64,000 nucleotides of DNA from Krasilnikovozyma curviuscula (GCA_014825775.1 MVAQ01000031.1:1-64000), one strand, 5' to 3'. Counted from the stretch's first letter, positions 11,483 through 23,785 are shown. Numbers and translations are program-made. The notes: generated by a model from the letters alone, not told the origin.

Positions 11483-13214
11483 CTACACTTGAGCAGGTGG
11501 AGTGTAAGTCTCTGGAACGGTTTTAGCGCCAGCAGCAGTGTCGGCAGCGACTTGCGCGCGAACAATGTCGAACGTCTCCTGCACTTTCAACTCGCTCTTC
11601 TCACAACCAAACCAAATTTTCTGTTGTTCGATACCTTGGTGAATCATAGCGACTTCACCGGTAACAACGGTCCAGCCGGCGTCCTTGGCGAGTTGACTGT
11701 AAGAACAGAGACGACGGCGAAGTATATGTTCAACATTAATTCTCACTTCTGAGTGAGCTTCTTTTAAAACTTACCAAACAGTGGTCCAAATGTGAGGGTG
11801 GTAGCACATCTCGAGGATAACACCCTATAATCACAAAGGGGGCGACAAAGAGAATGATGTTAGTACACCTGCCGTCACCTTCATAACAACACATATAGGA
11901 GGTTTACCTTCTCTGGCTTGGAACTGTTGGAAATCACATTTACTTCGTCAGCGATTGTCGCGAGTAATGACGGGGAAACCGAAGGAATCAAATAACAAAC
12001 TCACAAAACTGCTTCGATGACAGCTCTAGCTCTGATCTCTCCCTCAGTAACAGGTGGGAAAGAAGGAACAGCTCCAACGATGTAAGCAGGCGTCTCCCAC
12101 TTCAAAGCATCTTCAGGTTCTCTGAGGTGGATGAGCTCTGGGTTGAAATCCTTTGTTGCGTGCTTCTTGAAGTCAGCCATGAGGGTCTTAACTTCGTCGT
12201 CATCTCGGTTGACGATGTAAATTGGATTGCAGTTTAGCGAGACGTTGAGAGCCTGAATATAACCGATTTCATTTTCACGAGATGATCAGTAAAAGGCTCT
12301 GTAGCGCTTCAAGACATCTGCGAGAGATTGAAAATCTTTCCGACACTCACGTAAACACTAGCTCTGCTCGCACCACCACCTCCAATGATCATTCCTGGTC
12401 TGGCCTTATCCTTTGTGAGGATTGGCCCAGCTCCATGAAGGAAACTCTCGGAAACACCAATGCAGCTGGTTAAGAAGAAATGTACCAAACCGCTTAAGAA
12501 ACAGCAAGGTAAGGTTGGCATAAGTCAGTAAAGTATTACTCACTCAGTGTTGTGCTAATTGAAGTACGATGGAACAAATGTCAGGTCAGTCCAAGAAATG
12601 TAGGTATCGCCGGGAATACGAAACTTACGCCAACGAGCTCTCTTTTCCCTTCAGCGTTTGTTCTCCAGAAGACAGTGTTACAAGCACCAATAGCAGCACC
12701 TTCAGGAGTCAGAGCATCGCACTTAGCAGTGATTGCGACCTTGTATGGCCTGGACGAAAAGCGGGAAACGCAAAAGTGAGAAACGTTTCTCCGGAAAAAG
12801 TCAATAGAAAAGATTGAAAGTAACAACCCAAATGATAGTGTTGAAATATCAAACAAAAACAAAGCCATCCTCTTTTGAGGAGACAGAAAAACGTCTGAGT
12901 TTGAACTCGGTACTTACATTGACACAGCGGATCCACCGAAATCGTCCTTCTTGGTCAATTCCAAGAAGGTATCCATTCCGTCCTGGATCTCAAGCTTTGA
13001 GTAGTTCCATGGGACACCATTCAGGTAGTAAGAGGTGTTGTGCTGTAGCAGCAGTTCCAACAATCGTATTAGTTTCGTACTGTGAAACCTACTTGCCCCA
13101 CCAAGTCTATAGCAAACAGACACTTACGAGGAAAGGAGCATAGGTTCTGTGAAGCGGGTACGCAAACAGATACGTCTTCTTTGGTTCACCCTGTTGAACT
13201 TCAGCTAATCCCAT
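11483..13214 (-). CDS. Quinate/shikimate dehydrogenase paralogue A
   Basis: NAD(P)-dependent oxidation of quinate or shikimate (or the reverse) is expected. About 327 aa over nine or more exons. The start at 13214 gives a family-like N-terminus (KKTYLFAYPLHRTYAPFLHN). The catalytic Lys is in SMPYK, the NTD-type motif is HNTDCIGV, and the Rossmann loop is IIGGGGASRASVYALN, followed by IYIVNRDDDEV and GEVAMIHQGIEQQKIWFG. Two microexons are needed to keep the frame: 11 nt at 12544-12554, encoding most of HNTD, and 16 nt at 11908-11923. Convergent with the ABM gene and divergent from the SnoaL-like gene. Belongs to the same longer fungal class as paralogue C. Quinate versus shikimate preference cannot be read from sequence. 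Confidence 0.87.
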
Positions 13215-13533
13215 TTTTTTTTAAAGAGAATTGGTCGACTGCAACCCTTGCCCAAGCATCTGCAGCGGATAGAAACTACGCATCTCAGAACGCCACGAAG
13301 TCATCTGATATATATTTCCTCAACAATAAGAAAGGAAACAAGGGAACGAAATTGAGATCCAATATACTAATGGGTTCGTATCAATCGATCAGTCCACCAT
13401 AAGAAGCCTGAGTGAGGCGCAGCCTTGCCCCAGCAACCAGGTGGACAAAATGTTTACGCGCTGAACTCCCACCTGGCTCCAGCCCAGGATCAAGTCGGTT
13501 CCATCCCTCAAACCATCAAATATTCTTTTAACA
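13215..13533. promoter_or_regulatory. Divergent promoter, dehydrogenase A / SnoaL-like gene
   Basis: 319 bp between start codons. Contains an inverted repeat: CCAGGTGG at 13437-13444 and CCACCTGG at 13469-13476, 24 bp apart, on the SnoaL side. Unlike other cluster promoters, it has no CGGTGG. Confidence 0.45.
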
Positions 13534-14572
13534 ATGGCTCCTCTTCCAATCGGTGCTGAACCACCCCTTCCACCAGCTACTTTGTCAAACTCCCTCAATG
13601 GCACTGACGCTGATGCTCGTAAGCGTTACTTTTTGTTTGCCATTAGCGTACTGCTGCTGATCTCGTTCTTCTTCTGCTAGTGGAAAGATGGAAGCTCCGA
13701 GAGCTGGCTGAAGGATTTTTCTGCCACCGAGATGCCTGTGAATGGACAAAGATGAGAGCTCTCTTCGCAGATGAGGATGCATACGTCTTGTGAGTTCCTT
13801 CACCCTCATTCCAACCATTGTACTCAATAGCTTTCGTTTCTCAGTACAACCTGGTCAGGAGGAATTCCAATTGACAAGTTCATTGAGGTGTCAGAGATTG
13901 GGTTTACCAAGGGGGTCAGGATCGCTCACAGAGGGAACGGGTGCACCGTCGACATAGCCATTTCAGGTCCATCCAAAGGAGTAAGAGCTTTGACAAAGCT
14001 GAAGGGGTAAATTGAGTTTTCCAGTTTCCCGAGCTGCAGTTAACACCAATCATTGACATTCGACTTGACGATGTTCGTAGCACCATCACCCAGCGATTTG
14101 TGATGCCAACTGCTGTGGAAGGAGAAACTTGTGAAGTCGACATCGAAGCTGACTGTCGACTTTGCTTCTTCTGTGAGAAGAAACCAGATGGGTCCTGGAA
14201 GAACCACGTGAGTCGGGTCGTGAACAGAGGTTCATTGATATTACTATGAGACCGTTCTGACTGACTCTGTCTCCGACTGTTCAACATCGTTTCCCTGATT
14301 TTTTCCCCCTAATTAAGTTCTTCAAGGGGTTCTACGAGAAAGATAGAGCTATCCCAGTTGATCCACGAAAGATCCCAGTCTTCGACGACGAGAAGCTGGC
14401 GACCTTCCCCGCTGGGTACAGGTACCTCGCTTACGGTCAAAGTTCTGCTTACAAGATCAAGATGGACTTGCCAGAGAGCTCTGGTCAGGCTCACGATGAC
14501 TTCTACCTCGCTTTTATCGACTGGTTGGAGGGTAAATCGATTGAGGAGATGAAGGTCACTCTGGGGGTGTAA
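13534..14572 (+). CDS. SnoaL-like (NTF2-fold) protein
   Basis: About 243 aa in four or five exons. After a Pro-rich leader, the segment RWKLRELAEGFFCHRDACEW...MRALFADEDAYVFTTWSGG is the start of a SnoaL_4/NTF2-like cone fold. Later come RIAHRGNGCTVDI, RFVMPTAVEGETCEVDIEADCR, CFFCEKKPDGSWKNHFFKGFYEKDRAIP and a C-terminal FPAGYRYLAYGQ block. Members of this fold act as isomerases, dehydratases, decarboxylases or hydroxylases on small cyclic substrates. The promoter (319 bp) is shared with dehydrogenase A. That placement suggests joint expression and a role in the aromatic pathway, which is inference. It could also be a non-enzymatic ligand-binding protein. Confidence 0.75.
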
Positions 14573-14967
14573 AGAGAAAATGGGTCTTAAGACTGGTATC
14601 CCTGCAGTGTTACCTTTTATTCTGTACTAAATAGAAATTTCTGCTGCGAAGTCCGCAAGATCATTCAAATGTTCTCGAGACGATGAGCTCCAATCCTGTT
14701 GTTGCTGACGCCAAAACTTTCACCCGCTCTTTCTGGTCAGTTTTCTTTCTTCGTTTTGTATCATTGCTTTCTGCTGGGTCTTTTACATAAGGAATTCTAT
14801 TCAAAACTGCATAATTAGATCTTTGCTATAGAAAGCAATAACGATTCTCCCCGCAACGATTTGGTATCTATCCGCTCTCACATTATTATCACGGCTGAGG
14901 CTCCTCGGAACAGTCACCGCCTCAGAGGTGAAGCTTCAAGAAGCTTCAAGACTGCCCTCTTTTACAA

Positions 14968-17900
14968 ATGGAAGAAGAAGAGGGCCAGTCTAGCAAGAGG
15001 CGTAGGGTCACGAAAGGTTAGTCTACCAACAAGACATTCGAACGAAATGAGGCCCGTTATTGACCCTCTGTTTTTTGCAATCAAATCTTCACGGCTTGTC
15101 TACTGCCCACCTCTCTTTCTTAGCTTGTGACTCTTGCTCCAAGAGACGAAGGAAGTGTGAGGGACAGCTCCCAGCTTGCTCAACATGTGTAGCAACGGGA
15201 CGAGTGTGTCAGTACACAAAGTGAGCAACTCGGTATCATCTCACACAATTCAGACGAACAATTTCTTACCCTTTCCTATTTTCCTCTTCAGGATAGCCAG
15301 AAAAAGAGGACCGGCAGCTGGATTTGCTAAGACAGCGTCTCTGTCTAAAGAACGGCAGCAACGACTTGAGTCATTGCTGGGGGAGTTGATATTCGTTGAT
15401 CCGTCAATAGGTGATCTTGCACTCTTCTTGCTTACCAGAGGTCAAGATGCTTCCCAACGGAATACTCTAATGCCGGGTCGAAATGGTGTGGTCCCGTTTT
15501 GCGACGAGGCGACCAAAGTTGCGATCTGGGAAAGATCTAAAGCGAAGGGGGTCGTTGAAGATCATGTTGCAGCTATTGTTGCGACAAAGGATGATGACGG
15601 CCTGAAGGAAGAGGAAGACATGGACGATGAAGGGCAAGAAGGCAGCTTCCGCCCACGGCGGTCTTCAATCAGTCCTTCGCTTCCTCTGGGCTCTCATTCG
15701 CATACCCAGGAGTACATCACGACTCCATCTCTAGAGGACTCGATGTGGACAGCGGGCTCCAATGCAGCTTCGAGCTCTTCTCATCCTTCTTTCCCAACGG
15801 CCCCCTCCTCCAACACCATCACTGCACTCGACCATCAAGACAGTCTGCCGTTCGATATACCCGAATTTGCAGCCGAATCCCGTGCACCGTTTGCCGGTAT
15901 CTCCGATTCGCAGAACTTTGAGCAAACTATTGGCCCTATGCACCTCGATCAGAGTAACATGTTTCAAAACTTCTTCTCGTTACCCCCAAGCCAGCTATTC
16001 CCTCAATCACCTCCGATACCCTCCTCCAATATTTCATCTCAGGACAAATCCCATAACAAAACCCTGGAGATCGTCAACTTCCCAGCCTCTCAGCAGCACG
16101 CTTTGCATCAAAATGAAGGGTTCCTCAACTCCCTGCCCTCAACACCAACACTGGACTCAACGTCAATCACAATTCCAGAGCCAAAGTTCATCCCTGCTTC
16201 AATTCACTTTGGTCCATCTTCCAGTTCCACCATCATGCATGCACTGCAACAGCCTGTCAAACTACCTTCCGTCACACCATCTTTCGCTCAGCTACCCCCT
16301 CCAGCCGATTGCTACGAACTGGTCGACACGTATTTCAACTCTGTCCACCTATGGCTCCCAATAGTCGATAAACGATCCGTCGTTGCATGGTCAATGTCTC
16401 TACAGATGGAGGAAACGAGGCGACAGAATCCAACCTTGCCGACCGAACTGATATTCACCATCATGGCATGCGCGCTGCCATTCTGTCGACTGGGTGCTGG
16501 ACCAGAGAAGAGCGACGGAATCAGTGTTGTGAAGTTTGTGGAACTAGCGGAAGCCCGGATCAGGAGAGTCATCTCAGCTCCATCGCTGGAGACAGTCCAA
16601 AGTTTGATTCTGCTCTCGACAGTCCTGCTGGGTGAAGGAGATCTATTCAAATCGTCGGCTTATCTCTGTAAGCTTCTTGATGTTTTGGGAGTTTCTGTCA
16701 TTGGCCTTATTCTTCTGATCTTGCAGACTCTGCTGTTGGGATAGCGCTTAATCTTGGGCTACATAGCTCAACTTCACCTATCTACCAACATGCTCAGGAA
16801 CAGTCAGTATATGCTCGAAGAACACTCCACTCCTTGGTCATCATTGATGTGCTTCTTGCGCTCCGGCTGGGTCGAGCTCCTGTCATCACCGCGAATCTCT
16901 ATGAATCAACGCTTCCATCTCAGATGGGACCAGAGGAGGTCGAAGTATGGCGACCCCTCAGTACCGACACTCTACATCCAGAATTTCCTACCCCAGCTGA
17001 ATCCCTTTACAGCAGAGGTTCCACTTTTGTTCGATCCAGCGCACTGTCAACTTTCAAAGAACTGTGTTCATTGTCTCTGATATGCTCAGATCTTGCGGTG
17101 CGGCTGAACTCTACCTCCGGCGCCAGCTCCACACTCCCCGAAATCTTCCAACGCTTGGAACTTTGGGAGAGGAAGGTTCCTGCTAATATCCGGATACGGA
17201 AGGGGAAATCAACACCAACGCATCATGTCGAATTGTGGATGATGTACCACTCAGCGGTAGCACTTTGCTCTAGGGGTATGTCGCCTCCTACAGAGTACTC
17301 AGACGCCATCCTCGTCCAATCAGTACTCCAAGCTATTGAATTGGTTGAAGAGTCGAACCGACTCCAACTCTTCCTTCAATCGCGACCCCAAATGGACTTC
17401 TGTTTCATCACTCTCTCCTCCTCCCTGCTCCTCTGTGCGCCAAAAACACCTCTGTGCAGAATCCCGTCTCAGACGGATGTGTTGGTCCTAGCGCTAAACC
17501 AGCTTTCGAAAGTCTGGCCGACGGCTACAGGAACTCTCGGTGTGGTGCGCTCAGCTTTCAAACTGACGATGCCCGAGGAGGATAGCGACAACGCAAGGAG
17601 AAATGGTACTTCAACGGGCGACCTGGTGCTCTCAAGCTGGACCAATCTAGATACACCTGCACCTTCTCAAATATACCAAAATACCGCTACGTCACCAACA
17701 GAACCTCAGCTTGAAGGGTCGATTCTATCCAGAGCGCCGGGTGCCAATGAGATTCAAAACAAGCACCTCACCGACGTAGAATTTGCAGGATGGTAAGATC
17801 GTGTTTACTCACTGATGCTTTAATCTACAACACTGAAGAAGAATTGTATCTTTATGTTATCTTAGGGAGCAAGAGCCGAATGAGATACTGTCTTGGCTAG

Positions 17901-18028
17901 GTGTCCAAGGTCAAACACGACCTAACTCTCCCAACAAAGGGATAGAGGACAACGATCTGATTGGTCGCTGGCTCAATCAACCAGACTCTCTTCAGATGAT
18001 GTTGAACAGCATGTCGAACGGCCAGTGA
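14968..18028 (+). CDS. Zn2Cys6 transcription factor (candidate cluster activator)
   Basis: The start was chosen because it leads in frame through a basic stretch (SSKRRRVTKACDSC) into a full binuclear zinc cluster: CDSCSKRRRKCEGQLPACSTCVATGRVC, six cysteines with C-x2-C-x6-C and C-x2-C-x6-C spacing. Exon 1 ends at 15016; exon 2 begins at 15124. After the cluster come YTKIARKRGPAAGF and a coiled linker, then a long Ser/Pro-rich region. A fungal_trans middle-homology domain follows (CYELVDTYFNSVHLWLPIVDKRS...LGRAPVITANLYESTLP). The C-terminus is WLGVQGQTRPNSPN...LQMMLNSMSNGQ. Total is roughly 860 aa. Lies inside the quinate block, so it may regulate it. It does not resemble the AROM-related activator qa-1F/QUTA beyond the zinc cluster. 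Regulatory target is inference. Confidence 0.86.
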
Positions 18029-19394
18029 TGTAGAGACGAAGGGGAACTGGCACAGTTTACAGAATTGGCGAGGCGATGGAGACCATCAAGGAGGAGGATT
18101 TGTAACAAGAGATTGTATAAATAAATAAAAAGTCATCTTGTATCGAACATGTGATCAGGGTAAGATGTCGTCTTGATGTCGCGATGGTGAAGCGAAAAAC
18201 TATGGAAAACGACACACAGTAGATTATGGGGAGTTGAAGCTTCGTTATGAGATCACCACCATTTTGGCTCAAAGTTCTCCAGATTGAGAGGCAGCTGGTT
18301 TCTTAGATAGTACTCCACCGGGTTTTATTTTTTGCGGGATAAGTTCCGCATGAATCATAGGAAGGACTCCGCCTTGCGAGATTGTGACATGTCCTAAGAG
18401 CTATCGTGCATTAGAGTGGCAGATTGTCAAGATTCAGTATGTTTTCTTGGGTGTATGGAAGGTTAGGTTCCTCGAGCAAAGTGTAATTGGAGGAAGCTTT
18501 CTCTCATCGGGAAGTCGCAGCATCATTTTGATAGTCCGCCTCGCATGGCGCTGCGAAGACTGTTGCTCTGTCTTCTTTTGTACCCCGATAAAGAGTTACT
18601 TGGCTTTATAGAAAGAATTATATGAATTCTAAAGTTGAAGATGCAGCAAGAGAGATCTGTGAATCTAGCGGCATTGACCATGTGAGTGCAAAAAACCATT
18701 TAGGTATCAAATCAAAACACGCGGCAGTCTGGGAAGTCCGCTAAGCTGGGGCCGCTCTCTGCGTCGAACATCGAGCTTCCTTTCAACTACATCTCAATCA
18801 AGCTGTGTCAATAGTGTGATCTTGTCCGAAATCCATGGTGATTGTGTTGCTGACAGTCTTCTTGTTAGCCGCCTGGCTGTGCGTGTCGATGGAGTCAAGC
18901 GCTCGTTCATACTTTGATCTCATCTCACCCGTCGGATTCAACACTGGTTGAAACTACCACCGAGGAAATATTGAAAACCATCCTTTCCCTTCAACGTACC
19001 AAAGCTCTAACTTCCTGTGAACACAATGTACCCTTATCGACAAGACAGGCTCGTTCTGCACGAGATTTGATCGACGTTGCAACAACTTCAAGGACCCCGT
19101 GGGACCACCGTAGCCGGAAAGCTTCTTGAAAGCTCAAAAGCATTATAATTTCAATCTATCAAATTGCACGCTGCCTTCCCATTCATGAGTTCTGCCGTAG
19201 CGCACTCCCTGCCAAAGGTTCAAATGCTGATATTGAAAAGAAGAAGATAATGCTTGCAGTGCCTTACTACCGGTATTTTACACACCATCACCAAGTTAAC
19301 CTCCAGATGAGAGCTTGAGATCCACTGCGCCTTCATCTCAACACGGCGCTGCCTGCGATTGCTTAAACATTAACCTCTTCAACGTGTATCCATA
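18029..19394. other. Intergenic region before the UBX gene
   Basis: 1.37 kb. Mostly without conserved coding signal. A stretch around 18860-19010 might hold the missing first exon(s) of the UBX protein. Otherwise nothing recognised. Confidence 0.35.
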
Positions 19395-20687
19395 ATGACT
19401 TCTATTTGTCCCTTCTTGATAAGTGCAAAAGCACTCACTTGGAGGGGTCCTCATCTCGTGGCGCACCTCTTTGTCTTCAACTTGCCCCGAGCCTCTCTCG
19501 AACTTGACGCTCAAGTGTCATCTTCCAACTCTACTACCTGGCTCGTGAAGATGGAAGATCAGGTAGCATCTAGCTCTACCACAACGGCCCCTCCTACAGA
19601 TATCAAAGTCTACAAGGCATCGAATATCCCAACTAACTTAGGTCAGTCAGCAACTTATATCTTCCACGTAAACGATCCTCCTGCAGAAGACTAATGGCAT
19701 GTCCCTTGCTGGTTCTTTCTCTACTGAACACAGATGAGCTACCTGACGAAGTCTTCGAGCATTCACCGGCTGATGTAAAGAATGCTGTGAGTGACATTGT
19801 GCCAATGAGCTCCTCAAACGTTTGGTAAAGCTGATTCTCTCCACTGTCTGCTGGTTTATGGCTATCCACAGTATGCAGCAGCGCAGTCTCGTCTGCAGGC
19901 CAACCAGGTGCTTCGAACGAGTGCAATGAGGGCCAAAGACGAGAAGCCTAAAGCAACATGGTCAACGGTGAGTGAACTTGAGCTCTCAATCAGTTCTTGC
20001 TCTCGTGTTCTTTCGCTGACGAGCTCGTTCTTCTTTCTTGATTGGAGTCGTAGACGAAAATAAGGATCAAGTTCCCGTCATCTAGGACTCAACTCGAACG
20101 TTCGTTCCCTTCTAACTCGACGATGCCCGCGGTATACGCTTTCGTGCGGGAATGTCTAGCTGAAGATCGTAAATCGACTGGATTCATGCTCTGTAAGCAC
20201 AAGCACACCTTTCTTTGTTGCTTTTAAACTATGAGACTGGGTTCTGATCTCATGCATCCGTTCTGGCAGACCAACCGCCTCGTCAGAACCTGCCTGAATT
20301 CCCGACACCCCCTCCGCCAGCGTCTAAACGACCCCGACCTCCGCCCGAACCAGAAGCGCCCCAAACTCTCCAGCAGCTCGGACTGTCACCTTCATCTGTA
20401 CTGAATATCAGATTCGACGAAGATTCTTTAAATGGTATGTGCTCTCGCGCCAGTATACCTGTCGTCGCTTTCTGACCATATGGCTTTGCGCTCAAATTAC
20501 CGCAGCACAAGATGCACCACCGCCTCTCCTCGCAAGCTTACTGAATGAAGCAGAAGACCTCCCACTGCCGTCAGCAGCACCTCCACCGGCGACACAAGAC
20601 GCCTCCGTCCAACCCCCACCACTACCTAAAACGGCTGGAGGCGGGGCGAGTGGCAAGGTCCCTAAGTGGTTCAAGAAGGGGAAGTAG
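19395..20687 (+). CDS. UBX-domain protein (TUG/ASPSCR1-Ubx4-like), N-terminus uncertain
   Basis: A p97/Cdc48 adaptor by family. Conserved parts in order: NLPRASLELD (end of a ubiquitin-like domain), IKVYKASNIPTNLDELPDEVFEH, YAAAQSRLQANQVLRTSAMR, then a UBX domain (STTKIRIKFPSSRTQLERSF...AVYAFVRECL...FMLYQPPRQ...LGLSPSSVLNIRFDED). A Pro-rich tail ends KVPKWFKKGK. Five or six exons. The true start is unclear: ATG at 19551 gives a clean but shorter protein. The residues from 19395 look like the end of an N-terminal UBL whose earlier exon(s) may lie at about 18860-19010 (VDGVKRSF, SDSTLVETTTEEIL). An unrelated housekeeping gene embedded in the catabolic block. Confidence 0.78.
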
Positions 20688-21082
20688 AATGTGTTGGTTT
20701 AGACATCGACGTGGATCTTGGTTTCCGGGAGCGCTCTTTTCTAAAGCTTTCGTGCACCGCGGCGTGCAGTTGGAGCTTTGGAAGCAATACGATCCATCGT
20801 GCTCAAGAGTAGATACAGCGTTATTCTGACCGGTAACAGCAGCTTATATTATAGTTGTATTCCAGTTTCGCCGTGAAAGAAATCACTGAACAGTCTTTGC
20901 TCAGCACTCGACGAGCGAGGCGATTTCACCAAGCTGGTGTAGGGCCGGCCTACGCTGAGCATACGCTGCACTCACTCTCTATTTTGATGGTTTTGATAAA
21001 AAAGTATTGGAAAGAGTCAAAGAACGATCAAAGCAGGATGCAAGGAAGATGGAAACGTAAAGACTTTAAGGCGCTCCTCTGT
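20688..21082. other. Convergent intergenic region, UBX / Nudix
   Basis: 395 bp between two converging stop codons. No gene, repeat or RNA recognised. Confidence 0.4.
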
Positions 21083-21696
21083 TTACTGTCCGCGTCCATT
21101 CCCTCTCCATTCTTTCCACTTCCTCAGCCCCTCCAGCAGCTCAATCTTCTTCTCACCCCAAGAGAGCAACCTCCTCTCTGCTTCCTCGTATGAAACCCAC
21201 TCTCTCTTCCTTTCGTGCGCTTCGAGCCAGGTTGCGTCGAGTGATTCGACTGGAAGCGGAAATACATGGTACAGCGTTTTGGAATCAGCAGTCTCCAGAA
21301 TACAGGGAAGGTCTGCTGTGCATGTAGATGTTATTCCAGCTATTGTATCGAATCCAAAGGCACTCTCAGTAGTAGGTCTTGCTCCATGGAATGTCGAAAC
21401 GTCATGGAGAAGGAGAATGTTTGAGAAGCCTCACCTTCCTCGCCTGCCTCTCGGGCTGCAGCCTGGTACAGAGACTCGCCTCTCTCATCTTCCCAACCAC
21501 CTTTAGGAACTGCAGGAAACGATCACATGGGTTTAGCTCTCCCGTCCAATCATTCAGTGCAAGGGAAAGACGAAGCACCAATCCATCGGTCAGGGTATTT
21601 CCTTGAGGTGACCATGAGGATTGAGTCCCCCTGCCCTTCACCATTTGGCTTGAATGGGATGGCGACGCAGACGACCCTGAGCTTCTTGGGAGCCAT
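21083..21696 (-). CDS. Nudix hydrolase, diphosphoinositol-polyphosphate phosphohydrolase (DIPP/Aps1)-like
   Basis: Three exons (21696-21579, 21509-21435, 21381-21083) join in frame to 163 aa. The gene is hidden, because no single reading frame shows the whole domain. MAPKKLRVVCVAIPF, then RKYPDRWIVPKGGWEDERGE, and SLYQAAAREAGEEA form the Nudix box; Gly, Glu and REAGEE are at the expected metal/phosphate positions. The PKGGWE start is typical of diphosphoinositol polyphosphate or diadenosine polyphosphate hydrolases. The C-terminus has VFPLPVESLDATWLEAHERKREWVSYEEAE, also a family signature. Exon 3 acceptor is the least certain border. Divergent from the MFS transporter with 138 bp between start codons; that interval holds a CGGTGG hexamer. 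Confidence 0.83.
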
Positions 21697-21834
21697 GGGG
21701 TTGAGGTGGGCGGTGGAGGGTCTGTCGCTCGTGTAGCAACAGCGGCCTTTGCTGCCCCTCCTTTAACAGCCAAGACAATTTTTTTTGGCCAGTTATCCTC
21801 CAAACGACCACTGCAGGTCGGTTTGAATGGAACA
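21697..21834. promoter_or_regulatory. Divergent promoter, Nudix / MFS transporter
   Basis: 138 bp between start codons, with CGGTGG at 21711-21716 (15 bp from the Nudix start, about 119 bp from the transporter start). Confidence 0.45.
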
Positions 21835-23785
21835 ATGAGCCAAACGAAGAAACCTTGGGGTTTCAAATGGAGATCATCAGACTGGTACACGACAACAGGT
21901 GGGCACCCAATTCCAAACCACCTACTCGAAGCGCTTCTGTGCTGAGAAACGACACTGACTGCCTTTGGTCTGCCGCTTGATCCAGTCGTTGCGGTTGGAA
22001 TCGCGACAGATCTGTGTACATACTCGATTGTGGTACCAGTGCTACCGTTCAGGCTCGAATCGCTAGGCTATACGTCCATTTCATCAAAGACAGCGTACTT
22101 GTTGGTCTCTTACGTGAGTCTCTACCTACAACCAATGAACGTAAACTATAACTGATGGTTTCCCTTCAGAGTGCTGGTCTTATATGCTCTACTCCACTGG
22201 TAATCATGTTAGCAGGCCGAACAAAGGGTCGTAGGACCCCTCTCTTGATAGGCTTAGTTCTTCTGTGAGTAAAATGTCCTCGCTGTGCGCATCAGATTTG
22301 AAATCTTGTACTGATTTTGTTCAATGATGACTTGAAGAATGGGTTCACTGGTCATGTTCATGCTCGTACCGACGTACTGGGCGATGGTAAATCCTGTTTG
22401 TTTTTCTTTCCTAAGCAAAATTCATCAATTGACACCTATTGCTTCAGTGCATCGCCAGAGTAATCCAAGGTGCCTCCAGCTCAATGATCTGGGTCATCGG
22501 ACTCGCCCTGCTTTGCGAAAGCGTCGCTGAGGAGCGAGTAGGACAACACTTAGGATTTGCAATGTCGGGCACCTCTATCGGCATGACCATTGGCCCACCG
22601 CTCGGTGGTGTACTTTACCAGCGTCTGGGATGGTATGCTCCTAGTATCTTTGCGGTCATCGTAGCGTTCGTCGATCTGGTAGGCCGTCTGTTGATCTTGG
22701 AGAAGAAGGACGTTGCGAAATGGGCCGCCGAAGAAATTTCATCAGAATCTGACAACTTCACCAACACTAACAATAACCATATTGAACTGGCTGATGAAAA
22801 GAAGAATGAAGTACAACCCGATTCCAAACTGCCGCCTTCGCTTCCCTCTCCTCCATCCGAGTCATCATCACCGGCACTTCAAACGGCACCAACCAGTAAG
22901 CTGACAACTTTCCAAATATTGAAGGCACTTTTTGGGTCACCGAGAGGGATGTCTGTCTACTTCCTCGTCTTTGTGTATGGTGAGCGCCTCCTCAATATTC
23001 TTGGCCCTGGAAACCCTTTTCTCATATCTTCTATTGCGGCGCCAGGCTTCGTCTACTCTTCTCAGGAACCAACGCTCACACTCCGACTAGCCGACATCTG
23101 GAATAAAGACTCACAGCAAGTCGGAGAGATCTATCTCGCGGCGGTGATCCCGACCTTCTTCTCAGCACCGCTGTTTGGGACACTGTCGGACAAGTTTGGA
23201 CCAGAGAGGATCACGACACCGCTGTTGATCTTTGGAATTCCATGGTATCTCTTGCTGTACTTGAAGACCTCGCTCGCTGGATTCATTGTTTTCTTGGCTT
23301 TCTCTAGTGGGTCTGACTTGCCCCACCGCCGGATTGTACGGTGATGCATCTTGGAGATTCAGGCTGACAGATACAATATTTCCTTTTTTTAGGTGTAATC
23401 ATCTCTGGTGTCGTTGCCCCAGTGACAGCAGACTTGGATGCAGTTGCAAAACTGACCCCCGGACTGGACCACACCCGTGCGCAATGACTCGTTCTCTTAA
23501 CACCGACGGGTAGTTACTTATTATTTGCTTTCCCCTACAGATATCTTCGGGTCTTTTAACATGTCCTTCTCCGTTGCTAGCGCTGTTGGTGCGCTAGTGT
23601 CAGGACCAATCTATGACCATGTCAAGAACGGCTGGCTAGTACTGTGCATCATCTGGGCTTGTTTGCTAGTCATCTCTATCCCTTTTGCTTTTTGTTTCGT
23701 TGGAGAAACACCGCTGTTGTTGAGGATGAGAGGGCGGTTACAGGACAGAAAACTGGCTCCGGCCGTAGAACCTTCATCTGCGTAG
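21835..23785 (+). CDS. MFS transporter, DHA1/VMAT-like drug:H+ antiporter family
   Basis: Twelve-TM plasma-membrane or vacuolar exporter by family. About seven exons. N-terminus KWRSSDWYTTTVVAVGIATDL, then YSIVVPVLPFRL (DHA1 motif), the loop-2 signature LAGRTKGRRTPLLIGL, and ARVIQGASSSMIWVIGLALL with SVAEERVGQHLGFAMSGTSIGMTIGPPLGG (motif C). A long Ser/Pro/Asn-rich central loop follows, then SDKFGPERITTPLLIFGIPW and a second half ending GETPLLLRMRGRL. The 66-nt intron in the second half sits in frame. It lacks sugar-porter signatures, so it is not a recognisable quinate permease (qa-y/qutD class). It may export or import an aromatic intermediate; that is only inferred from position. Confidence 0.84.

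Noticed and set aside
14968..18028. Zn2Cys6 gene as the activator qa-1F/QUTA
   Set aside because: QUTA is related to the N-terminal AROM domains; here the region after the zinc cluster is a standard fungal_trans domain.
21835..23785. MFS gene as the quinate permease qa-y/qutD
   Set aside because: Motifs are of the DHA1 antiporter family; sugar-porter signatures expected in the quinate permease are absent.
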